DNA of 64,000 bases from Bugula neritina (lineage: Eukaryota; Bryozoa; Gymnolaemata; Cheilostomatida; Bugulidae), in NCBI GenBank assembly GCA_964035545.1, contig OZ037771.1, forward strand, positions 8,011,908-8,075,907, read 5' to 3'. Below, one piece after another: positions 10,908 through 22,319 of this stretch; within the stretch, counting starts at the first letter, position 1; each line of letters opens with the position of its first letter. The position numbers and the translations under genes were made by a program. Under the pieces are notes generated by a model. That model searched no databases. It was not told the origin of the DNA and was given only the letters and a program-made list of their open reading frames with translations.

Positions 10908-11840
10908 TTAGCGTCTAGTTTGCCATCGGGTTCTGGTTGAACGTCTTGGATGGTCCCGGGTATATTCATCACCATCTGGTTGTCTAGGATTGCGTCTAGG
11001 TTGTGAGGGTACAGGATCTGGCTCTGGTGTTTCCTCTTGTTGTGCAGTATTTTCAGTGGTAACCATCAAATCATCAGGTGGCTCTGTATCTTCTGTACTA
11101 GAATGTCGTGGACAGAGTTGGTCAATGTGTCGTTTCCAAACTGGTCCTTTAGGTATGACTTTTACATTCACAGAGCGGCTCCCCAAAACTTTGATCACAA
11201 CTGCCTTAATCCACTTGGGTTGTCTGTCTCTTCTAGGCCCATAGTATAGAGCATAGCAAGGCGTTCCAACTGTGTAGCAGTGTAGTTTGTTGGTAGTCTT
11301 GTTCTGTTGCATCTGACGTCTTTGAGATAGGTGTGCTGGAGAGGGAAGTAGAACATCTATTTTGGTTCTGATCTGTCGCCCATTCAGTAGCTCACTTGGA
11401 GAAAATCCATAAGGCAATGGTGTTCTTCTGTATTGCATTAGGAACTCTTGGAGGGCCTCCCTGGGTGGAAGTGTAGACTTTCTCAGCGACTGCTTGAAGG
11501 ATTCTACTAGTCGTTCTGCTGCTCCATTGGTAGCGGGATGATAAGGTGCTTCTCTTAGGTTGACAATTCCTCGATTTTTACACCACTGTTGGAATTCTTC
11601 TGACGTGAAACTGGGTCCATTATCTGTCACTATGGTATGAGGGTAACCAAAGTGAGCAAAGTCTGTCTCCAATAAGTTAGTTGTCATCTTGGTTGATATA
11701 GAGCTCGTAGGATGAATGCAAGGATACTTGGTGAATGCATCCACAAGCACTAGCCAATTTGTTCCCATAAAGTTGATTGCATGGTCTGCGTGTAGTCTGC
11801 TCCATGGCTTTTCAGGCATCATCCAAGGGTGAACTGGTGA
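10908..11840 (-). pseudogene. Integrase core and C-terminal region of element B
   Basis: Ty3/Gypsy integrase of element B, open for 304 codons from 11,822, and separated from the upstream zinc domain by one stop codon at 11,838-11,840. The catalytic triad is visible: the D of LHADHAINF, the D of VTDNGPSF and the E of NGAAERLVES. After the core comes the conserved RRTPLPYGFSPSELLNGR block, then a basic, Arg/Pro-rich tail (RRSTRTRWQTRR). The integrase itself looks intact apart from the upstream stop. Confidence 0.85.
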
Positions 11841-13171
11841 CTACTTTTCCTGGTTTTGGTGCTCTCCGCAGGTTGAGCATTGCTGTGACAATTCTTTAAT
11901 GTCGTTGTCTAATCTTGGCCAATAGACTGCTGTGCGGGCAAGTTGCTTCATACGTTGTCTGCCAAAGTGTCCCATATGTAGTATTTCTAACACTTGTTTC
12001 TGCAGAGATAAAGGTATGAATATCCTTGCTCTATAGAGTAGGCATCCGCTTTCAACTGTCAGTGAGGTTGCGATCTTCTTGAAGTCTTTAATGGTGTAGC
12101 CATCAGCGATTGTTTCTGACGATTCTTTGCTTTCTTCACCATCCATCCATCCTTCCATAGTGTATCGCATCACGGTGCTGAGTACTGGATCTTTGGCCGT
12201 CTCTTTCTTTAGAACTCCAGGATCTGTGGGTTTCAGCTGCTTTTCAATAGTCTTTACTGTGCAAACTGTGTCGATATCCACACCTTCTTCCTCCTTATCA
12301 AAGCCATCGTCTGATCCCATTGGTAGGCGACTCAGTACGTCTGCATTGCCGTGGTCTGAGGTCTTTCTGTGTTCAATGGTGTACTTGTATTGGCTGAGAG
12401 TGAGTGCCCATCTAGCAAGTCTGTTGGCTGCCATAGCTGGTGTTGCTTTGTTAGGTCCAAAGATTGCCAGTAGTGGTCGGTGATCTGTAACCAATACAAA
12501 GCTCCTTTCATACAGAAACTGATGAAACTTGGTGATTCCAAATATGATTGAGAGTGCTTCCTTCTGTACTTGACTGTATCTTTGCTGAGTTTTTGTCAGA
12601 GTTTTGCTGGCATGGACAATTGGTCGCTCTGTCCCGTCTTGGTAACGATGAAACAACACAACTCCAATTCCAACTTCTGATGCATCACAGGATATGCCAA
12701 TTTGTAGAGAGGGGGTCATAGTGTGCTAATACCAGATCACTGCTTAACATCTTCTTCAGTTGTAAAAATGATGTTTGCTGCGTAGTACCCCACTGCCATT
12801 GCTCTCTTTTCTGCAATAACTTTTGAAGTGGTGATGTGACCGTGGAAAGATCCGGCAAGAACTTGTGGTAGAACTGTACAGATCCTAGGAAGGATTTCAA
12901 GCTTCTAACATCAGTCGGGGCTGGCATCTTCTTCAAAGCTTCTACACCAAATCCTTTTTCTATACCTTTGTCAGAAAACTTGTGTCCCAGGTATTCTACT
13001 GACTGTTCTGCGAATACACATTTCTCCAGTTTGCATCTTAATCCTCGGTCTTGCAGCCGGTTGCAATAATCTTCGTAGATTTGTGATGTGATCTGTGGCT
13101 GTGGCTCCACTGACTAGAATGTCATCCAAATAGACTGCTACTCCGGGTAGATCACATGTGAGCTGCTCCAT
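11841..13171 (-). pseudogene. RT (C-terminal half), RNase H and integrase zinc domain of element B
   Basis: Three overlapping frames together make the back half of a Gypsy RT and an RNase H. 12,971-13,171 gives the RT active site AVYLDDILVSGAT. 12,685-13,110 gives the thumb and connection (LGHKFSDKGIE, SFLGSVQFYHKFLPDLS). 11,841-12,719 gives RNase H (CDASEVGIGVVL, VQKEALSIIFG, LVTDHRPLLAIFG) and the integrase zinc finger (H-x3-H near HMGHFGRQR and CSTC). Frameshifts occur near 13,050 and 12,720. The RT fingers and the first catalytic Asp are absent. Confidence 0.85.
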
Positions 13172-14562
13172 AATCTCCTGGAAATAACCGGGTACTGAGC
13201 TGATACCAAAAGGTAAGCGTTTCTGTAGGCTGCATCAAGGAATCCACAGAAACTCCCAATTGTTGAATTCCATCTCTGCCGAGTAGGTTTAAGTTGGGTA
13301 TTCTGCTGATGATGAATTGAAGTTTCTTCTCCTGCTGGTCTCCGAATTTGGTGAAGAGTTCACAGGTTCCCATGATGTCAATTGGATGATGAGTCGCTGA
13401 TTCATAATGTATTTGTTGTGATTGAAGATTAGGTGATCCTAGTCTTTTCCAGTTCTCTAGAGACAAGAAGTTGTCTCCTGCTCCAGTGTCGACTTCTAAT
13501 TGAAAAGGTTGACGTTGAAGAGTTACATCTACTTGTAGTTGAGGAACTGTGTTCATAGTCTTTAAGGTCCTGATAACTTTGAGTGGTTTGCTGTCATTCA
13601 TCTTCTTCTTTCGGCATACAATTTCAAGATGTCCAGTGAGTTTGCAGTAGTTGCATGTAGAACTTTTGTATCTGCATTCTGCTGGCTGGTGATTTGTCTT
13701 TCCACAGCGATAACAGGGTTTGTTGATATGTGTTGGCTGAGTCTTTGGTGTAGAGCTTGGAGTCGTCTTCTTCTTCTTGCTGACTTTATGGAGAGCGTTG
13801 ACCTCTCCGTGAACAGTTTCTTTAGCTACTTTAGCTGCTTCTTCAGTTTCCACAGCGATTTCAGTAGCTCTGTTGAAAGTGAGATCTTCGTCCTTGAGTT
13901 TAAAGATTGCCTTCAGTATAGCTTCATTTCCTACTGAGCATATAAATCTGGTACGAAGTGCTTTATCTTGTGGGTCAGTAATTGAAGAAAAGTCACAAGT
14001 TGTTGCGTCATGTCGAATCCTAGCTGCTAGTTCTGGAATAGTCTCCCCTGGCTTCCTTTTCATGTCGTGCCAAAATCTGTATTTTTCTCTGATGATGAAT
14101 GTCCTTGGGTTATATTGTGTCATCATGTAGTTGTTAACTTCATCCATCGTCAGTTTGTTGATCTCCTTCTTTGGTGTCTGCTGCTCCGCCCAATCACTCA
14201 ACTGCTTGTAGATGGCTGTTGTTTGGTTTGTCAAAAATACTTGTGGTATTTTATCCTCTGCGATTGAGTTGGCTCCAATGAAGGTGGTGAATCTTGCTGA
14301 ATATTGAGTCCATAGTTCTGTACTTGGATTAAATGCTGCAAAATTCGAGGTTGATGCTGGGGTTTTCTTCTCTGCTGACTGGGTGAGTAGTTGAATCAGC
14401 TCCCGATTTTCTGTTTGCTGCTGTTCTATCTATCTTTGCCTCTTGCTGTTCCATCCTTGCTTCTTGCTGTTCCATCTGTTGCTTCTGCAAATCCATCTGT
14501 TCCTTTTGCTGTGCCAACTGCTGGGTTAACAAAACTATCAGTTGATCTGTAGGTGTAGACAT
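13152..14562 (-). pseudogene. Gag-protease region of element B, fused to an RT remnant
   Basis: The gag start (14,562) encodes a Gln-rich coiled coil (QQMEQQEARMEQQEAK) and shifts frame near 14,340. The main frame then reads FAAFNPSTELWTQYSARF and continues through ORF 14,234-13,152 with the Gypsy gag block (WAEQQTPKKEINKL, MKRKPGETIPELAARIR). Two CCHC knuckles follow (C174-C187 and C194-C207, counted from the ATG at 14,234), then protease DTGAG at 249-253 and LLGRDGIQQLGVSV. Directly after this the frame runs into the RT stretch LPFGISSVPGYFQ in another frame, so several hundred bases of RT are deleted near 13,225. Confidence 0.85.
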
Positions 14563-14666
14563 AATTTTTGAAGTATGTCTAAATGAAGAGTCTTTGAAGA
14601 TTTGAAGATTCTGATGATAACCGCGTAAAGTAAAAGTAGATGATCAGTTGAAAATCCTTGAAGCTG

Positions 14667-14684
14667 ATCCCATCCTCGTCGCCA
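14667..14684 (-). other. Primer-binding site of element B, tRNA-Ser-like
   Basis: The - strand reads TGGCGACGAGGATGGGAT, five bases from the 5' LTR. This is complementary to the 3' end of tRNA-Ser (GCT type, ending ATCCCATCCTCGTCGCCA) as I remember it. Use of tRNA-Ser is known for Mag-type Gypsy elements. Confidence 0.7.
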
Positions 14685-14689
14685 AAATC

Positions 14690-14879
14690 TGTTGTGTTTC
14701 AAACAGGTGTATTGATCATAAAATAATTTACAATGAAAACAGTAGAAGTGTTACCACCTTATATATTAACTTGCACAGAAAAGCTGATATAGCTGTCTAT
14801 AAATAAACAAAATAAGCGCTGAAGCTAACATGAAAAAGCCATTACATTTTTTAGATTTATGCAATGTCATGCTATAACA
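14690..14879 (-). repeat. 5' LTR of element B
   Basis: 190-bp LTR. The - strand carries a TATA box TATATAAGG at 14,757-14,765, the likely promoter of the element. Confidence 0.88.
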
Positions 14880-14884
14880 AACAG

Positions 14885-15900
14885 TATTCAAAGTAATGCA
14901 TGACGCACCAGTGTCAAGATGAAATTCAATGTCATAAATAGTATTTACCTGCTTAGCAGTGAGCATCGCTAATGGTTTACAATCCCATACTGTAGTGGAG
15001 ATAGTACTTACATTCTGAGAGTCACTGTCTGAAGAGTAGTTTTAAGCGACTTGATTGGCTGTTTCGGTTGAGTCGAGATAATGATGCATGCATGACCTGC
15101 AGTATGTGGCAAAGTGATTGAACTTCTTGCAATGATTGCGCTGCTTCCCATATGCTGGGCAAGCTCAAAGTGGAAGGTTGCCTCCACAGTTTCCACGCCT
15201 AGAAGCAACAACTGATTTTCTGACGTTGGGCTGAGAGCGAGTGTGTGAAAGCTGTCTTTTGTGTTTATCAGTATCACGAGTGTAGTCAGACTGGTATTGA
15301 TTAGTCGTAGTTCTATCTTTTACCAAGTTTGCTTGTTCGAGTCTATAAGTGTTACCATTATTCATAGTCTTGTAGTCAATGGCTGATGCTTCTTCCCGTC
15401 TACAGAGCTTAAATGCTTTATCAACGTCAGAGTCAGTCAAGTCAAACAGTTTTTTTTTAATTTTGACACTTTCAATCCCTAGTATAAGTGCTTGTAGTAT
15501 CAGTCGGTTGCTCATAACTTTCAAGTCACATAGTCCTGACATGGTATATAGTTCAGTCAAAAATTCGTCAAATACTTCTATTTCTTTGCTTACACATCAG
15601 TAGTGAATGAGTCCTAGCCACTAAGTTTATTCTTGGCTTGCAGTAGTCATCGAATTGCTTCGCTACTTTGTAGTCAGTTTTGTCATTGTTGTCAGTTCAG
15701 GTAAAAGATTCGTATATTTGGTATGCAATTTTCACTTTGCTATTGGCTGTATTTTTCGTGGTGGCAGTTAAAAAAAATTCAAAGTCACGTTTAAAAGTTT
15801 TGCACTCTTTAGGTAGATTCGGTCCATCTGCTAATGATTTTAGATGTCAATCACAGCCTGATTTCAACACCCTACTTATCAAAGTTTTTTTTAAACTTCT
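14885..15900 (-). pseudogene. Gag and protease of decayed Gypsy element C
   Basis: 5' coding part of element C. From right to left on the - strand: a gag start block with LPKECKTFKRDFEFFLTATT (about 15,870-15,780), a middle block (15,165-15,560) with TELYTMSGLCDLKVMSNRLI and AFKLCRREEAS, zinc-knuckle remains (CGGN, and in another frame HCKKFNHFATYCRS, around 15,100-15,200), and a protease stretch ending IEFHLDTGASCITLN at about 14,895-14,930. The protease is then cut by element B at 14,884 and resumes on the far side at 10,680. Frameshifts and stops are frequent. Confidence 0.75.
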
Positions 15901-17000
15901 TTAGTTGTTTTCAAAGCTTTTCACTTTTCATAATGAAATGTTTTAGCACTTTTTAGAAACTCTAAGCCATACTGCCGACAGAATCTTGGCAAGCTGTTAA
16001 TAAAAGTCATGAGCTTGCTTCTCTCTTCTAATAATGCCATGAGGTCTTTTTCAATGGTATTTATTTGACAATAGGCTTCTTCTGTTTTCGTTTTGTACTG
16101 CTCCACTTGAGCATCTGTGATAACAGATGAGTGAACTCTTCAACAAAGAAAAGAGAGTTTTGATTTAGTCTTAGACAGTGAATCCTGCTGTTGCTTCTCT
16201 ACTTGAAAAACCAAACTATCGCTGTTGCTCTTCAGGCCATCAATCACATCATCCATGTTATTCTGTCTTTCAGTCAACTCTTTCTGAAGATTGACTAGAA
16301 TATTCCCAGTTTATCCTGAAAAGACTCAGTTTTGTTTTGAATATGCGCTGCTGAAGATAGAGTGGCTGATTGCAGCTTCACTATTTCCTTAATTAGTCCG
16401 TGAAGTTGAGCCAATCTTTGACCCTATTCGAATAAAACAAATACAGTCATGTTTCTAAAGATGTATGGTGCATGGCAAGGCTACTTTTGGTTATAAAGGC
16501 CAAGTGTTTTATTGCCATCGAAACCCAACATATTTTTCCAGAGTTGCTGAATACAGCTAAGCAGTTTGTAATGAGAGATATGCAACAAGCAAGTGGAATG
16601 GATAAAGATCTTCAAAATGCTAGTGATGTCCATGCAATAGGTAAGTACTGTGACAGCACGGATGCTGTATGGCACAGACTGCAACTTAACTTTATTAAAA
16701 GAGTAACAGCTTCATCATAAGTTTGTCTGACTACATCATAATAAGCATTCAAATCTAAAGAGGAGACGACTCTATAGTCTGCATATTTATCATCTGCCTC
16801 AACTATGTTGCAATAACTTGTGTGAAAGTCATTAAACTCGGAGTGAACTTCATTTAACTGTTTATATAACTGCTGAAAAAGTTCTAAGTCATTGGGGTTG
16901 GAAGTACTTAGCTGTCTGCATAATGAAGTTATTCTGGTCTTCAACTTCAATCTTTGTAACGTCAGTTGAATAATTTCCTCCTTGTCGCCCATGTTGAGTG
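15901..17000 (-). pseudogene. Helical gag-like region upstream of element C
   Basis: Two coding-like segments on the - strand. 16,612-16,992 starts MGDKEEIIQLTLQRLKLK and contains DKYADYRVVSSLDLNAYYD. This resembles the N-terminal gag helix region at the left window edge (TYSSYRTVSGFNLNEDL), so it may be a second BEL/Pao-type gag head or a shared gag N-terminus. 15,921-16,430 reads as a broken coiled coil (EEAYCQINTIEKDLMALLEE). A non-coding segment at about 16,440-16,610 separates them. Which element owns this region is unresolved. Confidence 0.45.
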
Positions 17001-17186
17001 GGTAGACTACTGTTTTGTGGTGTACTTGTCTGCATATCTATCTTTAGTCACTTTATAACTTGGTCCTCTGCATGTAACCACCAGAATAATTGTATGCCTT
17101 CTGTCTAAGCTCTTTTTTGGCTATAGGGTGCTATCGTTATTGCCACTCTATCTTCCAAAGTAGTTGTTACTTTATCTCTTACAGTA

Positions 17187-17315
17187 ATTGTTACTGTAAC
17201 AGCATGAATGCTGTATGGCATGGATGCCTCTCAAGATAATTGTTACTGTGTCAGCACGAATGCTGAGTGGCACAGATGCCCATGTGTAGCATTGATGCTG
17301 TATGCTGGATGCACA
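17187..17315 (+). repeat. Short tandem repeat with hairpin units
   Basis: About two and a half units of a roughly 50-bp repeat built on TTGTTACTG, CAGCATGAATGCTG and GGCAYRGATGCC, each of the last two being an inverted repeat. A related single unit (CAGCACGGATGCTGTATGGC) lies at about 16,653-16,674. The stretch 17,320-17,714 holds nothing recognisable. Confidence 0.55.
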
Positions 17316-17714
17316 GATGCAGGCCACAACTAAACCTTTTGCCTTATGCCAACAGTCTATATTTCTCACAAAACTCAAACTGTAACCTATAACCGTAAAA
17401 ACATCTTGTTAAATTAACATTACTCAACACAGCTATTTCTGACAGAACTTTTAATTATCAAAGTTAAAAAGAAAAGATAGTAACAATTACAATTATTTGG
17501 ACAATAAAGTTTAAGTTGCCTGCACTTTTAACAAAAGGGAAATTGAGCTGTACTGACTCAATAAACAAAAACTACCAGTAAAAAGCTAATGCAAAAGCTT
17601 TCACAAAAGTTTTCATCAAACAATCAAAAAGCTCCTGCAACAAGTACACACGACTCCATCCTGTGAGAAATGAGCTAGGCATTTGGATAGTTAGAACAAA
17701 ACTTTAGGAAACAA

Positions 17715-18912
17715 TCCCCTGGCTGTAGATCCATCAATTTTACCCATCCCTTTGCCCATCGATGATCCATTGACTTTAACTTTAGTTCGTAAAGCGCATA
17801 TTACAAGTGAACATTGTAGTAGGATTTTACATTGGCTAAGCTTAGACAAGATTATTGGTGTATTAGTGATCTAAAGTTAGCTAGGAAGGTAGTAAATAAT
17901 CGTCAGAAGTGCCGCCTAAGAGATGCAAAGCTCCTTTAACAACAGATGGGAGTTTTACCTAGAGAGCGAGTTACGCCAGGCCGTCCTTTTAATTGTGTTA
18001 TGGTAGACTTTTTGGGTCATATTTGATGAGAGATTAAGTAGAGCACAGAAAAAGTAGGAACACACATGGGATTCTCTAAATTGATAATTTATATTTATGA
18101 GCGGGTCACATTGAAGCTGCTTTTGGGTATGATACTTCGGGCTTTCTTCTCAATCTTAAAAAATTTACCAGCTTAAGAGGATGGCCACAGGTGATTCTCA
18201 GCTCATTGGAACAAAAAGGGAGTTGTCAACTATGTGGGAAACCACTTGCAGACTTTGTGCTTAAAAGAAAATTAAATGGGTCACAGGGCTTGCAGACAGC
18301 AGTTGGCATCAAGATGCAGTAGAATTTCTTGTCAAAGCTACTAAGCGAGCACTAAAATTTGCTATCAACAATCAGAGACTGTCAGCATTAGAATTTTCAA
18401 CAATATTGACAAAAGTAGCAGATTTATTAAATAAAAACCTTTGAGAACACTAATTAGTGACAGTGACCTCGTTGTAAAATCCTTACTCCTAATCTTCCCT
18501 TGCTAGGTAGATCTGAGGCTACAAATCCTGGCGGATTGAAAAATGATTTCAACCTCAACGGTAGAGTGAAGGTTGTAGGCCGGGTTACTCGACTGTTTTG
18601 GGAAATGTGTGTTAAGAATTGTGCGCTCACTCTTATGATTCAGCGCAAGTGGAAAACTCGAACGCCAAATTTGCAACCGGGAATATAGTAGTTGTAGCTG
18701 ATGTTAACGTGCTTCATGGCCAATATAAAATTGGTATGGTGAGGGAGGTTTTTCCAAGGGTAGATGGCATAGTTCGAAAAGAAGTGGTATCTTATAACAG
18801 TTTAAAGGTGGGAGAACAAACCTATGAATATAAAGGGGCTAAAGATATTTTTGTTACATGTTGTGTTCAACGCCTCAGACTTCTATGCCCTGGGGATACC
18901 AATAACAAGTAA
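17715..18912 (+). pseudogene. BEL/Pao integrase and C-terminal domain, decayed
   Basis: Remains of the 3' end of a BEL/Pao pol on the + strand. In order: DPSILPIPLPIDDPLTLTL and ARKVVNNRQKCRLRDAKLL (integrase zinc region), then QQMGVLPRERVTPGRPF and VMVDFLGH (integrase core start), DAVEFLVKATKRALKF (later core), and at 18,619-18,912 the DUF5641-type tail (GNIVVVADVNVLHGQYKIG, YEYKGAKDIFVTCCVQRL). Stops and frameshifts interrupt it. Same strand and family as the gag at 1-1157, and I read the two as halves of one element split by later insertions. Confidence 0.75.
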
Positions 18913-20930
18913 GAACGGTGCTTGAATGATGTAGACTGAGTAATTCATTTTTGTACTGCTTACCCTAGTAAATAAATTGGTGTGCATACTTTTATTGCTA
19001 GTTATTGTTAGGGTCATGGTCTCTTAACTAGCCATGATCATGCCAACATCACCCCTCCGATGTGCCAGGGAGATAATTCTGACTGTTCACCTATATTTTA
19101 CTGAAATTATGCTGTTAGCTTTTGCGGTTTGGTGAGCTAGTTTTTGGCTTTTGTTATTTGATTTTTGGCTGTAAATGAAACGACTTAGTTTGTATTATAA
19201 TTGTTATTGGTTTCATTTTTCAGAAAAATGTTCAAAGGAGCTGATATTTGCAAGTGTTGTTATGAATTAAAAGTTTTTTTTGTTGATATTGTATATTTGA
19301 AAGTTAATTATGCATATTTTTTTGTACAGATGTAACTATTTTCCTTATATAGAGTATACGTCAAAGACAGAGCAATAACTACATACAAACATCTCGGTGT
19401 AGACAACTTCCCAAATTATTGTAATGAACGGAAGTTATAGTTTTAGGTTGGCAACAATTATCCCTTGTTGAAATTTTTTTTTACTAGAATACCTAACCCA
19501 ATGAACCAAAACTTGATTATATATAGAAGGTTATGTTCAATGATATATTATATTTATATTATATTATATTATATTTCAATGCGATACAGAAAACATTACA
19601 TACAACTATATTGAAGCCAATAGAGAATAGGTTTTCACTGAAACAAGTCACATACATTACATGAAAACATGCATGCAAAATGATTTATTGCTCATTTATC
19701 TGCTGGACAGCTAAATCACTACATTGACTGTAAAATGCACATATTTTCAATATATCATTAGGGGCCTACTGCAATATTCTAAATGTTTATATGTGTGTTT
19801 GTGCAATGTGCATAATAATAATATATACATATAAATAATGCAGGATACAGCCTAATATACAATATACATAATGCACAATATTATTGTAATTTTGTGCTCT
19901 GCAATAAAATTACTAAGGTGAGAGTATGTGGAACCAATGCTAGAACATAACTTCCTGTGATTATGTGAAAGGGTTAGATGAGAGAGTTGTCTGTCAATCA
20001 ATGCATAGTGTAGACTTGCTATATTATAGAGTTTACACCTAACTCTTTATATAATCACTTGAACAAGTCTAAAGAACAATAGTCTCGCAACAAAACAGTA
20101 CATGAATAGAGTTATAGAAGTCTGAATGCGACTGTCACTGCAAACCATCTTGCTTATATAGGGGGATGGTCTCTTCTCATTGGTCCACATCATCGGCCAC
20201 CACTCCTGCTGCGGGGAAACTCGCGAAAGTGTCATTTCATCATCTTTTGGCAGTGAATCAAGAATTAGTACACACGTATAAGTGTAGAAACAAAAGGGAC
20301 AAATGCTGCTTCTGAAAACAAGACTCTGCATGGACTTTACTTTTTGAATTATTATTAGCAGTAATTTGGTATAGTAACCAGAAAATACGTTAAATATTGT
20401 AGTGGCTTTTAAATATCGTGGTGCACTGCTCTCCATACTATAGAATATAAAGCATTGTTTACGATATAAAGCATACTCCCAGCATAGTATTAAATTTTGA
20501 TGTTTTATAAAACTGCTGAACTATAAAGTCTGAAAATGATTTACTAATCAGTATAAAATACACAGAGGCCTACTACTAACTCACACAGATACAATCTCAG
20601 AGCTGCATGAACTGTAGTTTACACACATTTATCTGCAAACTTTTGCACCCTTTCAAAATAATTCTACAAGAAATATTAGGTATACAAATACTTATGTCAT
20701 TGCAAAGACTAAGTATAAATCAGGCCAGTCTGTAATTGTTTACAATATATGTACAATTTCATATAAAAGTACTAAAAGATCTGTTCTGTGTGAGATTTTT
20801 GTGTGAAGATTGACTTTACTTAAGTGTCAAAGGACAGTGATTTTAGCCTCATATGTTTTCTTATACACTATTTATATATATATATTACTATATCTATATT
20901 ACTATATTACTATATATATATATATATATA
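18913..20930. other. AT-rich spacer, no gene seen
   Basis: No splice-supported exon or domain is recognised. It contains a short TATAT-rich patch (about 19,540-19,577) and may include the BEL/Pao 3' LTR, whose partner would be outside the window. A 129-codon ORF on the - strand (20,047-20,436) has no recognisable domain. Confidence 0.5.
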
Positions 20931-21073
20931 TCTCAATCTGTGGACAGCAGCTGTTTCGGGATTTGTCCCCTCATCAGCACAGAACAGAATACCATGGCCC
21001 ACACCTTCGCAATAGTAAAACTTATAGTTTTACTGAAGCATATTTAAAAGGTGTGTAAACTCAAGCCAGAGTG

Positions 21074-21077
<4 letters not shown>
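20931..21077 (-). repeat. Hammerhead-bearing dispersed repeat, copy 1
   Basis: About 147 bp, flanked on both sides by (TA)n. Its reverse complement matches the second half of 41,111-41,363. It contains GAGTTTACACACCTTTT, a perfect 9-bp hairpin (AGTAAAACT/AGTTTTACT) and the ribozyme annotated separately. Confidence 0.8.
20938..20982 (-). ncRNA. Type I hammerhead ribozyme, copy 1
   Basis: Reading the - strand: stem I strand CTGTG, core CTGATGA, stem II of GGGG with TCCC around ACAAA, core GAAA, short stem III (ACAG/CTGT), cleavage-site C, then stem I strand CACAG. Every conserved core base of the hammerhead fold is present. It is identical in core and stems to the copy at 41,315-41,359. A very short stem III is typical of hammerheads in Penelope-like elements and retrozymes. 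Activity is predicted, not shown. Confidence 0.8.
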
Positions 21078-21130
<53 letters not shown>

Positions 21131-22264
21131 GCCTAAAATAACAAAATTACATATATACAGTTGTAGATAAATGACATATATAATAAATCACAACTGTGAT
21201 AAGTTTGATGCAATAAATAATAAGAACACATGAATTTATTATGTAAAATTGTTGAGTAAATATAAAATAATATAACAAATAACATAACTGACCTGTACTC
21301 TTATAAACAATCTCTTTATTACATGTTCACATTCTGTCAGCAAAATAATTAACTTTTATTAAATTAAAGCAAAAGTTTATGAGTGTACTCTATGATGTTG
21401 AAGGCTGTCTGGCTGATTGGGTTAAAATTATAAGAAATGACCTGTTCTAATGAACTTATGAATGCTGCATCATTGCCTGGTGCTTGCAGGGTTAATTACC
21501 TTGAGCGTTGATCATAATGCTTATGCAAGAAGACAAAGAAGCATTTTATGTGTATTGTAAATGAAACTGAGTAATTCTTAAAGCAGATTCTACTTGTCAG
21601 TATAACATGTTATATGAATGTGAATGCAATTATGCATATCAGCATTATTGTTAAGTGAAACTATCACTGCATTCTTGCTACCTTTACAAAATATAGCTTT
21701 AAGTTTTTCCTTTGATATATGACTTTTCCCTTAAAAGTGAACATAAAAACAGTGGCTATAGCATTTAACTTCTTTTATTTATCAACAAGATTTTGACTTC
21801 ACAAAACTACTATGCCTCTAGTAAATATTTATCTTTTCAAGTGAACAACCAGTTTAATTGGATGATTGAATATCTACCTGTACTACAGATAGAACAGCTT
21901 CCACTATTCCATATATATAAAAGCTTGCACTGTTATATTGATTATATATATTACTAAACGTTATTAACATCTCAACTTGTGCAATATGATTCCCACTACT
22001 TTATTGCACTATAAATGCAAAACTGTTTGTTTTTGGCAAAAAAGGAAAGGTAGATAGCATTTGCAATTAATTTCCTTCTCAAAATAACCAAAATCGTTTG
22101 CTAGATACGACAGTTACAGAATAATTAAATAAAAACTTATCAAGAACATAGTATAGAATCATAGAAGTAGACAGTAATAGTACCAACATACATGACAATC
22201 TGCCCTTTCTGTTGGCTTTACAAAACAATTACAGAGGAGGGTAAAGGAAATTAGTAGACTAAAC
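21078..22264. other. (TA)n tract then AT-rich spacer
   Basis: A (TA)n tract runs from about 21,078 to 21,123. The rest, up to the poly(A) signal of the LRR gene, shows no recognisable gene, repeat or RNA. Confidence 0.6.
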
Positions 22265-22270
22265 TTTATT
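22265..22270 (-). terminator. Poly(A) signal of LRR gene 1
   Basis: AATAAA on the - strand about 50 bp downstream of the stop codon of the LRR gene at 22,320. Confidence 0.6.
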
Positions 22271-22319
22271 TCAAGGCTGCTATAAGTTGTTGTGAAGTTA
22301 AATATTTCTACAGATCAGT

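Larger units (their letters stand above)
10686..14879 (-). mobile_element. Gypsy LTR retrotransposon B, nested in element C
   Basis: A 4194-bp Ty3/Gypsy element on the - strand with 190-bp LTRs, TGTT...AACA ends and a perfect target duplication AACAG at 10,681-10,685 and 14,880-14,884. It splits the protease of element C just after its DTGA motif. The two LTRs differ at three positions I could see. Domain order is conventional (Gag-PR-RT-RH-IN). The coding region has frameshifts, one in-frame stop and a missing first half of RT, so it cannot work on its own. Confidence 0.92.

Noticed and set aside
20047-20436. 129-codon ORF on the - strand
   Set aside because: No domain, no splice context and no paralogue; composition like the surrounding AT-rich spacer.
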